From NCBI GenBank assembly GCA_937930305.1, contig CALGLE010000019.1:55931-119930 (forward strand): a DNA stretch of 64,000 nt, given 5' to 3'. The notes below the pieces were generated by a model. The model was not told where the DNA came from. It made no database searches and saw only the letters and a program-made list of their open reading frames with translations. This stretch comes from an uncultured Granulosicoccaceae bacterium (GTDB taxonomy: Bacteria; Pseudomonadota; Gammaproteobacteria; Granulosicoccales; Granulosicoccaceae). Shown one piece after another: positions 34,677 through 43,653 of this stretch. How positions within the stretch are numbered: the first letter of the stretch is position 1; every line of letters begins with the position of its first letter. Both the position numbers and the translations under genes were made by a program.

Positions 34677-35913
34677 CTCCAAATTCGTTCGTTCACAGTT
34701 CCCCGCATTCTCTGACCCCTCACTTGAAGGTTGGGCGTTCTTTGAAAACGCTGGTGGCTCCTATGCATGTAAACAAGTCATTCAAAGACTGACCGATTAC
34801 TATCATAAAACTAAGGTGCAGCCCTATGCCGCCTATCCCGCATCCACACAAGCGGGCGAACGAATGGATGAATCGTACAGTCGCTTAGCCAACTATTTAA
34901 ACGTTGATGCTAAAGATATACATTTTGGCCCTTCAACTTCTCAAAACAGTTACGTGCTGGCGCAAGCCTTTCGACAGGGATGGAAAGAAGGGGACGAAAT
35001 CATCGTCACAAACCAAGATCACGAAGCCAACAGTGGCGTGTGGCGACGATTGAGTGAGACTGGCATCGTAGTAAAAGAGTGGCAAGTGAACCCAGATTCT
35101 GGCGAGCTTATGTTGGACGACTTAACTCAGTTGATGACCGAGCGTACTCGTTTGCTTGCGTTCACACACTGCTCCAACGTCGTAGCGCACATCAACCCTG
35201 TGGCACAGATTTGCAAACTCGCTAAAGCTGCTGGTGTGGTGACGGTGGTGGATGGTGTGTCTTATGCTGGGCACGGTTTTGCTGATGTACCGATGTTGGG
35301 CTGTGATGTCTATCTGTTTTCATTGTACAAAACCTATGGTCCTCATCAGGGGCTGATGGTGGTTCGCGATCCAGTTCGAACGGCTTTGGCCAATCAAGGC
35401 CATTATTTTAATGACAAGGAACCTCGCAAGCGATTGATTCCGGCCGGCCCTGATCACGCACAAGTCGCCGCAGCCGCTGGAATTGCAGACTATTTCGATG
35501 CGCTGTTTGAACACCATTTCCCGGATAAGCCATCGGCGGCGTTAAATCGACAAGCCGCTGTGCACACTTTATTGCGCTCATACGAACAAACTTTGCTGAC
35601 ACCGTTACTGGAGTATTTTTCAACCTTGCCCGATGTCCGCGTGATTGGCCCTTCCGATGCCGAACGTCGAGCGCCGACAGTAGCTCTCGATGTTGGAATT
35701 CAATCGCAGGAGTGGGTGAAGTTGCTGGCAGAACACAAGGTGATGTGTTCAGCAGGGCATTTTTACGCCCGACGATTAGTCGAGGCGCTGGGTTTACCCG
35801 CGGGCAGCGGTGTGTTGCGATTATCCTTTGTGCACTACACCAGCGAACACGAAATACAGCAACTGATACAAGCGTTTGATACGGTTCACCAGCGCATGAA
35901 AAAGTTCTCCTAG
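34669..35913 (+). CDS. Class V PLP aminotransferase (cysteine-desulfurase-like)
   Basis: A 414-residue PLP enzyme. The start at 34669 overlaps the end of the YaiI gene; an ATG at 34660 would add three residues. Class V signs are VDGVSYAGH (Asp for the pyridine nitrogen), [12 protein letters not shown] and the PLP Lys in [12 protein letters not shown]. The second domain ends with [13 protein letters not shown]. It lacks an obvious catalytic Cys loop of IscS/SufS type, so a role as a lyase, isomerase or aminotransferase is also possible. No pathway is indicated by the neighbours. Confidence 0.82.
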   Translation: MIDSKFVRSQFPAFSDPSLEGWAFFENAGGSYACKQVIQRLTDYYHKTKVQPYAAYPASTQAGERMDESYSRLANYLNVDAKDIHFGPSTSQNSYVLAQAFRQGWKEGDEIIVTNQDHEANSGVWRRLSETGIVVKEWQVNPDSGELMLDDLTQLMTERTRLLAFTHCSNVVAHINPVAQICKLAKAAGVVTVVDGVSYAGHGFADVPMLGCDVYLFSLYKTYGPHQGLMVVRDPVRTALANQGHYFNDKEPRKRLIPAGPDHAQVAAAAGIADYFDALFEHHFPDKPSAALNRQAAVHTLLRSYEQTLLTPLLEYFSTLPDVRVIGPSDAERRAPTVALDVGIQSQEWVKLLAEHKVMCSAGHFYARRLVEALGLPAGSGVLRLSFVHYTSEHEIQQLIQAFDTVHQRMKKFS

Positions 35914-36241
35914 TCAGTGCCGACAACTTGAGAATTCGCTTCGTTGGCAGAGAGTGGTCGAATCTACGAAGATGTTTTTGTCGCCGAGAAAACCGAATTC
36001 TAAGCCCTAGTTTCAGGCGTTATCTAAGGTAGGAAACAGGCAGTTTATTGGCCTCTGCCGCCGCATCAATTAGCGAGAAACAGCCAAAGGTGCATCTTTA
36101 TCACCAAAAACGTCATTATATTGACTGGTCATTCGGTCTACTTAATGCGGTATTTCGCAAACTAGGCAGCCATACCCGCAGTTTTCGCCCAAGCAGCCGC
36201 TCTGTCAGTTAAGTAACTGATATAAAGCGGACGAGCAACTC
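35914..36241. other. Intergenic region, no gene seen
   Basis: 328 bases upstream of the next gene. TTGACT at 36121-36126 could be a -35 box, but no good -10 follows at 16-18 bases. No RNA-gene signature or repeat stands out. Confidence 0.4.
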
Positions 36242-37693
36242 ATGAGTGCTGCGAGACGGTTTACCGTCATGACCACAGGAAACGTTGAACCAGGGTTTGA
36301 TGAAGATCAAGTTGCGCTTGACTTTATCTCCCTACTGCACACGTCTCCCGAAACGGCCGTTTCATTTGTACACTCTGAACAATGTGTTGCATCGGATATC
36401 AGCGAAGATCGGGCCCTTGCCTATCAAAAATCTTTGTGCGAGATCGGGCTTCGTGTTGTGTTGGTTCAGTGCGAGGATACAGAAGCGGCTAATGAACCCG
36501 TTGCAGCTTCAGTTAGCGAAAACGAAATTCCTGAAGCTAAGCAAGCAGCAGAAGTTGAAGTCTTAACAGAAGCGGCTCAAGAACAACAGAATGATCTAAA
36601 CACCGAATCTGCTGCAACAACCTCTGGCTCTCATAGTGGAAAAAGTGAATTCGCCAGCGAAGATAATGCCAGCGAAGATACTTACATTGGCTCAATGCCA
36701 AACGCTCCAATGGAATTGATTGCAGATTCAGCTGAGCCAGTTGGCGTTGATTTGCGTCCAGAAAACGAGCTGATGCACAAACGCGGAAATCGCACATTTC
36801 GATTGGCTTTACTATTTGTTATCGCAGCCGTTTTAGCAGGATTCATCGTAGCTACACGAAGCCCAGTATCGGTATCAGCTGCAAAAAGCTTGGTAGCACC
36901 CAGCCAGTTTTCACAAACCGCGCGCGCATCGGAAGACATAACAACTCTTTTAGATGTCTCCGGTATGAAAGCTGATTTTGAGATGTTTACTGATCACATG
37001 AAGCATGCACACGAAGAGTTCTTCAGACCACAGCTGAATTCGAACACCACTTTAACCCAAGAGAAATACGATCAGCTATTAGAACTGATACCGCACGCGT
37101 ACAATGCACAGGCGCTGCACGATACCGTTGGAAATCAACTGCAGAAAACATCGTTTGAAGCCGATGTTGTCGATTTAATAAAGCTGTACGAAACTCCCAT
37201 TGTTAAACGCTATGTGGAAATTTCCAATGAGCGAAATACCCAAATCAACCCAGATGGTTTTGAAACATTTACAGCGTCGTTACAAGAATCTGGGCTGAGC
37301 ACCGATCGACGTTTAGCCATTGTCGGGCTCATTGATGTATTGGGCTTGGATACTGCAACGTTTGATATCGCTGGAGATTTAAGCCGCAATCTGATTGCCA
37401 CAGCTGGGGAATTACGCCCTGACAAAGACACACAAGCTGCGAAAGATCGCGTTAAAGATGAAATCAAAGCCATGCGGGCTCAAATGACAATGAGCAAACC
37501 TCTGCTTCAAGACCACACAGTGAATGTGCTAGCCTGGCAGCTGGAATCATTTACCACATGGGAAATTCAAGAATTACGTACCGCAATGGATCGCTCCATC
37601 GCACGTGGATTTATTCGTGAGACCACCGTCGGCTACGAGTCATTTTTGAGGGACGCAACCTTTTGGCTACATCGTCATTTGGACGATCGCTAA
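36242..37693 (+). CDS. Single-pass membrane protein of unknown function
   Basis: A 483-residue protein I cannot assign. Residues 1-80 resemble a small alpha/beta module that occurs at the N-terminus of several membrane proteins, with FTVMTTGNVEPGFDEDQVAL followed by a segment rich in alternating Lys/Gly. Residues about 85-175 are acidic and low complexity. One membrane helix lies near residues 187-206, and the last 250 residues are a soluble, helix-rich domain with LIKLYETPIVKRYVEI, faintly like DUF2059. Function is unknown; it is a single gene. Confidence 0.7.
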   Translation: MSAARRFTVMTTGNVEPGFDEDQVALDFISLLHTSPETAVSFVHSEQCVASDISEDRALAYQKSLCEIGLRVVLVQCEDTEAANEPVAASVSENEIPEAKQAAEVEVLTEAAQEQQNDLNTESAATTSGSHSGKSEFASEDNASEDTYIGSMPNAPMELIADSAEPVGVDLRPENELMHKRGNRTFRLALLFVIAAVLAGFIVATRSPVSVSAAKSLVAPSQFSQTARASEDITTLLDVSGMKADFEMFTDHMKHAHEEFFRPQLNSNTTLTQEKYDQLLELIPHAYNAQALHDTVGNQLQKTSFEADVVDLIKLYETPIVKRYVEISNERNTQINPDGFETFTASLQESGLSTDRRLAIVGLIDVLGLDTATFDIAGDLSRNLIATAGELRPDKDTQAAKDRVKDEIKAMRAQMTMSKPLLQDHTVNVLAWQLESFTTWEIQELRTAMDRSIARGFIRETTVGYESFLRDATFWLHRHLDDR

Positions 37694-37772
37694 AGCGGTG
37701 TAACCAACATCACTAAGTCTGCCGGCAGTGGACGTGTTTGGATACTCGCTCCACTATTACGTACCTTAACCC

Positions 37773-38870
37773 CTATGCCTTCCTGTCATGATGCGCATTG
37801 AGTTTATCCCAATCAAACTCAACCCCTATCCCCACTTTATTCGATGCAACCGCCTTACACGCTTCTACCACCAAGGGACGTGTGGTGTATTCGTCTATCG
37901 GGAAGGAATGCACCTCCAGCCAACCTGCATGAGATTGACTAGACACCAAACTCACATGCAGTTCTTGCATACCGTGGCTGCACACTGGAATATTATGTTG
38001 AAAAGCCATCGCCGCCACTTTTAACCAGCCCGTGATTCCGCCACAATTTGAAGCGTCCGGTTGAATGAAGCTCAGTTGAGATTGATCAAACGCATAACCA
38101 AATTCAAATTCGGTATGCAGGTTCTCCCCCATCGCCAACGCCATGCCGGTGGCCTCAGTAATCTTTCGGTAACCAGCATAATCATCAGGAATTATCGGTT
38201 CTTCAAACCACAGTAAATCAAACGGTTTAAAGGCGTTGGCCGCATCAATTGCCGAGGCGACCGTCATAGAATAGTTCGCATCCACCATAAAGGCGATATC
38301 AGAACCTATCCGATTTCGAACAGCTTCCACTCGAGCCACATCCAAAGCCAACGCAGCTTGCCCGACCTTGATCTTCACACCATTAAAACCCTTGGCTAAA
38401 TAACCATCAACAGAAGAGAGCAATTTGGGCAATGAATAATTTAAATCAATGCCGCCACAGTAAGCTTTGCAACGGTCGCTGGCACCCCCCGCCATTTGCC
38501 ATAAGGGCTTCTGTTCTCGCTGGCCTTTTAAGTCCCAAAGCGCGATATCCATCGCCGAAATAGCGAACGAGGCAATACCACCGCGCGCCACGTAATGCAC
38601 ATGCCATTGCATCATGTCGTAAAGCTCAGCAATGTTATCGGATTTTTGTCCTACCAAAATGGGTGCTAAATCGAATTGCAAAAGGGCCTCAATGGCCCGA
38701 CCCCCTCGCCCGCCAGTATAGGTATATCCGGTACCCCGTAACCCTTCCTCGGTATGCAGGGTAGCTGTTATAAGCTCAAAATGGGTGTGATCACCGTGCT
38801 TTGCATCGGTTAATACCTCAGCCAACGGCAAGGCAAAGCGTTGAATTTCAATATAGGATATGACCGACAT
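37773..38870 (-). CDS. Mandelate racemase/muconate-lactonizing family (enolase superfamily) enzyme
   Basis: About 365 residues from the ATG at 38870, which has GGAA upstream (ATG at 38891 is the alternative). Barrel motifs are complete: KIKVG (catalytic Lys pair), MVDANYS (Asp ligand), WFEEPI (Glu ligand), MGENLH (Glu ligand) and CSHGMQELH (His base), placing it in the MR subgroup of acid-sugar dehydratases and racemases. It is divergent from a GntR gene and close to a TRAP transporter, so its substrate is probably an imported hydroxy acid or sugar acid. Confidence 0.85.
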   Translation of the reverse strand: MSVISYIEIQRFALPLAEVLTDAKHGDHTHFELITATLHTEEGLRGTGYTYTGGRGGRAIEALLQFDLAPILVGQKSDNIAELYDMMQWHVHYVARGGIASFAISAMDIALWDLKGQREQKPLWQMAGGASDRCKAYCGGIDLNYSLPKLLSSVDGYLAKGFNGVKIKVGQAALALDVARVEAVRNRIGSDIAFMVDANYSMTVASAIDAANAFKPFDLLWFEEPIIPDDYAGYRKITEATGMALAMGENLHTEFEFGYAFDQSQLSFIQPDASNCGGITGWLKVAAMAFQHNIPVCSHGMQELHVSLVSSQSHAGWLEVHSFPIDEYTTRPLVVEACKAVASNKVGIGVEFDWDKLNAHHDRKA

Positions 38871-38917
38871 CATGCGTTCCGTTTGCCGCACTCACAGAGG
38901 TTTTCGTCTGCATCTAA

Positions 38918-39706
38918 ATGCTGTATCGTAAGACAAAACAATATCACGATAAGACCAAACCCTCTTGGAGTCTTGCCATAAACGCCGAATCACCGTCGAA
39001 AACAAAACCTAACCCAAACGCACGAGCTTCAGACAGTATTGTTCGATCACTGGAGGAAAAGATTCGATCTGGCGCACTGGTCGACGGAACCCCCCTGCCG
39101 GCGGAACGTGAATTGATGGCGCAATTTAACGCCAGCCGCACCGTCGTGCGAGAAGCGATTACCACACTGACGGGCCTGGGGCTTATCGAAAACCGGCCAC
39201 GTTTTCGCCCTGTTGTGCGCAAGCCCGACGTGTTCTCTTTTATCCATGCAACCCAAAGCATAGCGGACCATTTTCTTCAACACCCTAGCGGTGTTAAATC
39301 GATGTACGAGACGCGTATTTTTGTGGAGCGAACGCTGGCTAGAGATGCAGCCACTCAAGCCAGAAAAGTCGATATTGATGCCTTATCCACAGCGTTACAG
39401 AACAACAAAGACTGCATCGATGACCCGGATACTTTTTATAAAACCGACATGGCGTTTCATGCGGTGCTCTATGGCATTTCCGGCAACCCAATTTTCCCTG
39501 CGATAAACAATGCCTACCAGAGCTGGTTAGCTCCACACTGGGATAAAATGATCCGTTCACCCGATAGAAATTACGTCAACTATCGTAGCCATGAAATGAT
39601 TTATCAAGCCATTGTCGATCGCGACCCCGATGCGGCCGAAGCCGCCCTAGAAACCCACCTTAATTCGGCTTGGGAATACCTTAGGGTGGTCGTATCAGAC
39701 GATTGA
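38918..39706 (+). CDS. GntR-family regulator (FadR subfamily)
   Basis: A 262-residue regulator. The winged helix has PLPAERELMAQFNASRTVVREAI, a typical FadR-subfamily helix-turn-helix, and the FCD domain follows with FYKTDMAFHAVLYGISGNP and HLNSAWEYLR. The first 30 residues are unusual and the start is uncertain. It stands between the divergent enolase gene and the convergent TRAP operon. The inverted repeat TATCGT (38924-38929) and ACGATA (38946-38951) near its start could be an operator if translation starts later. Confidence 0.85.
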   Translation: MLYRKTKQYHDKTKPSWSLAINAESPSKTKPNPNARASDSIVRSLEEKIRSGALVDGTPLPAERELMAQFNASRTVVREAITTLTGLGLIENRPRFRPVVRKPDVFSFIHATQSIADHFLQHPSGVKSMYETRIFVERTLARDAATQARKVDIDALSTALQNNKDCIDDPDTFYKTDMAFHAVLYGISGNPIFPAINNAYQSWLAPHWDKMIRSPDRNYVNYRSHEMIYQAIVDRDPDAAEAALETHLNSAWEYLRVVVSDD

Positions 39707-39756
39707 TCAACCACTTGACAGAATAAGCACTTAATGTCGAGCACTAAACGCCGCCA

Positions 39757-41442
39757 TTAGAAAATCAACCCAATCACCCACATGAACCGCTCAACGATAA
39801 AGTAATAAATATCGACGAAAGTGATGGTCACGATCGACGGCACAATCAGTAGCACGCTCAACGCCAACAGCTGTAAACCTATGAACGGTAGAAACCCTTT
39901 AAAAATATCGGTGAGTGAGATGTGCGGGGGAGCCACGGATTTCAGATAGAAGGCCGCGCCTCCAAACGGTGGCGATAGAAAACTGACTTGCATATTCATA
40001 CAGAACAGCACACCAAACCAGACCGCGACTTGACTCGGTTCTAATTGGCCGAAAAAGCCAATCTCCTCAACCGGCATGGCGCGCACAATGGGTAGGAATA
40101 CGGGAATGATCAGCAGCACAATGCCCACCCAATCCATAAACGCCCCCATAAACAACAGAATCAACATCATCGTGAGCAAGACAGCAAACGTGGGCATGTC
40201 CGCACCGATGATGAGCTGCGCGATGTAAGCTGGGCCACCGGCTAGGGTGTAGGCGCCAGACAAAGCCGCCGCACCGACGGTAACCCAGATAATGGTTCCC
40301 GTAGAGCGTAAAGTTCGCATCAAGCTGTCCCACACCAAAACCACCGATGCTTCACCTCTGAGTAATGCAATTACAAATACCGCAAAAGCGCCCATACCCG
40401 CCGCTTCCGTGATGCCGGTAACACCGCCATAGATAGATCCCAATACAATGCCGATGATAGTGACCGGCGGCAATAGGCCTTTACCGCGATGCCAACCGCG
40501 CATGGTTCTAGACAGACCGAATACCACCAATACGAGAAACGCACACACGCCTATAACGATGCCTAAGGTCTGGATGTGATGCGGCATGCCCAATATATAA
40601 GGCGAGTCGTCTTCACCCAAATTAATGTTCATTTCCAAGTGCGTATAAATCGCCGCACGAATAAGTAGCAACGTGGCGAGCACGCCAACGACAAGGGATA
40701 GGAAACTCAGAAACAATTCAAACTTCTCACCGCCTTCTGGATCATCGGCAGCCGGTTTTGCCAAAGGCGCTAAGCTGGGATTCATCCGAGTGCGAATGAT
40801 GATGTAGATAATAATAAAGCTCGCTAGCATGAAGCCAGGAATGAACGCGCCGGTGAACAAAGCTTTAATCGATGTTTCGGTGATCAGACCGTAGATGATC
40901 AGTACGATAGAGGGTGGGATCATGGTGCCCAATGAGCCCGAAGCGCAAATGGTACCAATCGCTAAGTTCTGATCGTAGCCCAGGCGCAGCATCTGAGGCA
41001 GTGCGATAAGCCCCAACAGAACAATTTCACCACCAATAATGCCAGACATAGCCGCCAATAAGACCGCCATTAACGATGTGATGATGGCGATACCACCACG
41101 TGTGCGGCTTAGCCAAAAATCCAGCGAATCGTACATGGCTTTCGCTACACCCGAACGCTCCAGCAGTGCCGCCATAAAAATAAACAGAGGCACTGAAATC
41201 AGCACGTATTCGCTGAGTAAATCAAATATCTTTTGCGCCAATAAATTCAGCGCCCCGGTGCCAGGACGTCCCGTCAGCCTCCCTTCTCCAAAACTCATTG
41301 GGTCACTGATGAGCGTTGGCTCGAACTTCATGATTAATACCAGCAAGGCCAGCGCTGCCGAAGCCATGCCTAAGGGCATTCCGATGGCCAGTAAAATCAA
41401 CAGTCCGATAACTAAAACAATCGATATCGTTTGAATGTCCAT
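39757..41442 (-). CDS. TRAP transporter large membrane subunit (DctM), long type
   Basis: A 561-residue DctM protein with about 14 membrane segments. The signatures GMPLGMASAALALL, GTICASGSLGTMIPPS and GAFMDWVGIVLLIIPVF are clear. It is about 130 residues longer than a standard DctM because of an insertion between roughly residues 225 and 340 with extra helices. Such long forms occur in TRAP systems of the mannitol/chloroaromatic (TakP-like) group. It ends convergent to the GntR gene. It is coupled to the small subunit by a one-base overlap at 41442. Confidence 0.88.
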   Translation of the reverse strand: MDIQTISIVLVIGLLILLAIGMPLGMASAALALLVLIMKFEPTLISDPMSFGEGRLTGRPGTGALNLLAQKIFDLLSEYVLISVPLFIFMAALLERSGVAKAMYDSLDFWLSRTRGGIAIITSLMAVLLAAMSGIIGGEIVLLGLIALPQMLRLGYDQNLAIGTICASGSLGTMIPPSIVLIIYGLITETSIKALFTGAFIPGFMLASFIIIYIIIRTRMNPSLAPLAKPAADDPEGGEKFELFLSFLSLVVGVLATLLLIRAAIYTHLEMNINLGEDDSPYILGMPHHIQTLGIVIGVCAFLVLVVFGLSRTMRGWHRGKGLLPPVTIIGIVLGSIYGGVTGITEAAGMGAFAVFVIALLRGEASVVLVWDSLMRTLRSTGTIIWVTVGAAALSGAYTLAGGPAYIAQLIIGADMPTFAVLLTMMLILLFMGAFMDWVGIVLLIIPVFLPIVRAMPVEEIGFFGQLEPSQVAVWFGVLFCMNMQVSFLSPPFGGAAFYLKSVAPPHISLTDIFKGFLPFIGLQLLALSVLLIVPSIVTITFVDIYYFIVERFMWVIGLIF

Positions 41443-42287
41443 CAGTTGCTACCCACACTACGCTTGATGGCTTCAATTTCTTCCTCGTCGATATCATCAC
41501 CGATGATTTCAGACGGATCCCGATTCCAATCAGCAATCAAATTAACAAAGGACTGCACGGCGATAAGCACCACCACAATAAGAATGAGGGGTTGAATCGT
41601 TGCCGGTATGGGCGGATCGAAAGCGGTTCCGAACATTTCCCACTTATAAAATTTATTAACGAATATTTGCTTGTAGCTGCCAAACACGAGAAAAAAAGCA
41701 AACGTGGAAATGATTAACACCGACAGGATGTCACACAGATGTTGCAGCCAACGCGGCATCAATTCATAAAGAATAAAAATTCGGATGTGACTGCGTTGCT
41801 GCATGGCGTAATAACCAGACAACAAAAACACAAAGCCGGCAATCCATAAGGTGAGTTCATTGGCCCACAGCGTTGGGGCTTCAAGGGCGTATCGCATAAA
41901 CACTTCGTACAACATCACCAGCGTCATGCTAATGATTAACATCATGGTGATTCGGCCAACGAACAGAGCAATTTTGTCGCAGCCCCACATGTATGGGTAT
42001 TCCATTGATGCTCGTCGCACTGTGAAGACACCGACGATGAATATCAACGGCGTTAGAATCAGCGCCGCCCAATCCATCATATCGGCATAGCCACCAAATA
42101 AGCCTGCCATATCGGGCGTGACATCTTTTCGTTCCATCAATTCGGAAAGCTGACCCGCTAAGCCTTCATCTGGGTTTAAAAAATCAAGAATAAAGTTTGG
42201 TGTGTGCCAAATTAACCAGCCCGAGGTAAAAATAAAAGCCAAAGGCAGCAGCCATTCAACCCATCTTCCCGATTCTTGTTCTTTCAT
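41442..42287 (-). CDS. TRAP transporter small membrane subunit (DctQ), long type
   Basis: About 281 residues from the ATG at 42287, preceded by GGAA; an upstream frame to 42320 lacks conserved sequence. The DctQ motif ALEAPTLWANELTLWIAGFVF and the RSHIRIFILYELMP segment are present. At 280 residues it is longer than usual (about 170) because of additional N-terminal helices, matching the long DctM partner. It forms the membrane channel with DctM. Confidence 0.85.
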   Translation of the reverse strand: MKEQESGRWVEWLLPLAFIFTSGWLIWHTPNFILDFLNPDEGLAGQLSELMERKDVTPDMAGLFGGYADMMDWAALILTPLIFIVGVFTVRRASMEYPYMWGCDKIALFVGRITMMLIISMTLVMLYEVFMRYALEAPTLWANELTLWIAGFVFLLSGYYAMQQRSHIRIFILYELMPRWLQHLCDILSVLIISTFAFFLVFGSYKQIFVNKFYKWEMFGTAFDPPIPATIQPLILIVVVLIAVQSFVNLIADWNRDPSEIIGDDIDEEEIEAIKRSVGSN

Positions 42288-42325
42288 CAAACGATTTTCC
42301 AGCCGACACGTTACGGACAAGCGAA

Positions 42326-42347
42326 CAGGGCCACCGAAGTGGCCCTG
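42326..42347 (-). terminator. Intercistronic UUCG hairpin between binding-protein and DctQ genes
   Basis: On the minus strand CAGGGCCAC-TTCG-GTGGCCCTG forms a 9-bp perfect stem with a UUCG tetraloop. It has no T-tract after it, so it is more likely an mRNA-stabilising or attenuating hairpin that gives more binding protein than permease, rather than a full terminator. Confidence 0.7.
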
Positions 42348-42388
42348 CTCTACTTTAAAACATTACTGCAATACCAAGCACTTAGAAA

Positions 42389-43414
42389 CTACTTCATCGC
42401 GCCTAAATCTTTAAGGAAGCCCATGTGGCTTTCCAATAAAGACTTTGATTCAGGAGTCGTAGCAAATTCAGTCCAACCAGCTTGTACTGCATCACGATAG
42501 GCTTGAAGATCTTCAGGAGACCATTCGTACAGATTGACACCTTTCGCTTTTAGATCTTTTGCCGTTTGCGCGTTAGCAACTTCATTCGCTGTTGCATTTC
42601 GCAGTGCCAAAGCTTGCATCGCAACTTTCATGATGGATTTGTGATGCTCAGGCATGCCATCCCAAACGTCTTTATTGCACGCCAAATGATCCGCCGGCAT
42701 CGAGTGGAAACCGGGGTAGTTGGTGTGCTCAGCGATGTCATACAAGCCTAAGCCAACGTTGTTAGTTAAGTTTGCAGCATCGGCACCATCAATGATGCCC
42801 GATTCAAGAGCAGTAAAGATTTCGTTGAAATCCATTACGATTGGGGAAGCACCCAAGTTCTTGAAAATCATGGTAGCCATGCCCGGCGGTGAACGGAATT
42901 TCCAGTTTTTAAAGTCTTCCGCATTTCGGATCGGCTTAGTCGACGAAAGTGACTCAGGCCCGGGAATCCACCAGCCTACAAATTCCATATCGTACTTGTT
43001 GTACAGTTCATTGATTTTCGTGTAACCGTCTGCGTGCAGCAACCAAGCCATTTGTTGGTAAGGGTTTTGGTACCCACCCATAAGGTCACCGGCGAATTGG
43101 AACGCCGCATTTTTGCCGGTTTGGTAAGCCCCGCCTGTCATGTCACAATCTAAGATACCCGTGGCAGCCGCATCAAAGGTTTCCGTGGACTTCACAACGG
43201 CACTGGAATAGAACATTTCAACTTCAATTTCGCCATTAGACATCGACGAAATATCTTCGATGAACTCAGCCGCCATTTCCCCTGACAACTGTTCTTGACT
43301 GAAATGCGTTTGGATACGCAGCTTAGTGCTGTCCGCAGCAGTGGCGGTGCCCACAACGGTGGCCATCGCTAAAACCGTAGCGCTCAAAGCGGCGTTTTTT
43401 AAATGCTTTTGCAT
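42389..43414 (-). CDS. TRAP transporter periplasmic substrate-binding protein (DctP)
   Basis: A 341-residue binding protein from the ATG at 43414, with GAGGAG four bases upstream. Residues 1-26 form a signal peptide. The DctP pattern is visible as SNGEIEVEMFYSSA, EDFKNWKFRSPPGM (with the Arg that binds the substrate carboxylate) and FNEIFTALESGIIDGAD. It is closest to the TakP-like group that binds 2-oxo and aromatic acids. It probably delivers a carboxylate or sugar acid to the DctQM channel; the enolase-superfamily enzyme 3 kb away may use it. Confidence 0.88.
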   Translation of the reverse strand: MQKHLKNAALSATVLAMATVVGTATAADSTKLRIQTHFSQEQLSGEMAAEFIEDISSMSNGEIEVEMFYSSAVVKSTETFDAAATGILDCDMTGGAYQTGKNAAFQFAGDLMGGYQNPYQQMAWLLHADGYTKINELYNKYDMEFVGWWIPGPESLSSTKPIRNAEDFKNWKFRSPPGMATMIFKNLGASPIVMDFNEIFTALESGIIDGADAANLTNNVGLGLYDIAEHTNYPGFHSMPADHLACNKDVWDGMPEHHKSIMKVAMQALALRNATANEVANAQTAKDLKAKGVNLYEWSPEDLQAYRDAVQAGWTEFATTPESKSLLESHMGFLKDLGAMK

Positions 43415-43497
43415 GTCTCTCCTCACTGACTATGTAGACGGTGACTTGTCGTGGACTGCTGATTTTCACCAATCGTTGCACAGTCACCGAGTTTGTT

Positions 43498-43530
43498 TGG
43501 TACGACAAAATTACAAACCATTTCGTACCA
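43498..43530. promoter_or_regulatory. Inverted repeat TGGTACGA-N17-TCGTACCA
   Basis: Perfect 8-bp arms at 43498-43505 and 43523-43530 lie in the divergent region between the TRAP operon and the sulfatase gene. TGGTA-containing palindromes are typical of UxuR-like FadR-family operators, so the GntR protein at 38918 is a candidate binder. This link is inference. Confidence 0.45.
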
Positions 43531-43653
43531 GATGAGTATGCCTTGGAACAAGGATAAAAGTCTATTCCCGATTTACGATCTAGTCGCACCGGCATTGCTC
43601 GTGTTCGGGCAGAATGTGCCATCAATCGCCGCCACAACACCGTTGGGTATGCC

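Noticed and set aside
35408..35926. Long minus-strand frame opposite the class V aminotransferase
   Set aside because: It lies entirely against a well-supported gene and shows no family features.
36121..36149. Promoter upstream of the 36.2 kb gene
   Set aside because: TTGACT is present but no acceptable -10 follows at the right distance.
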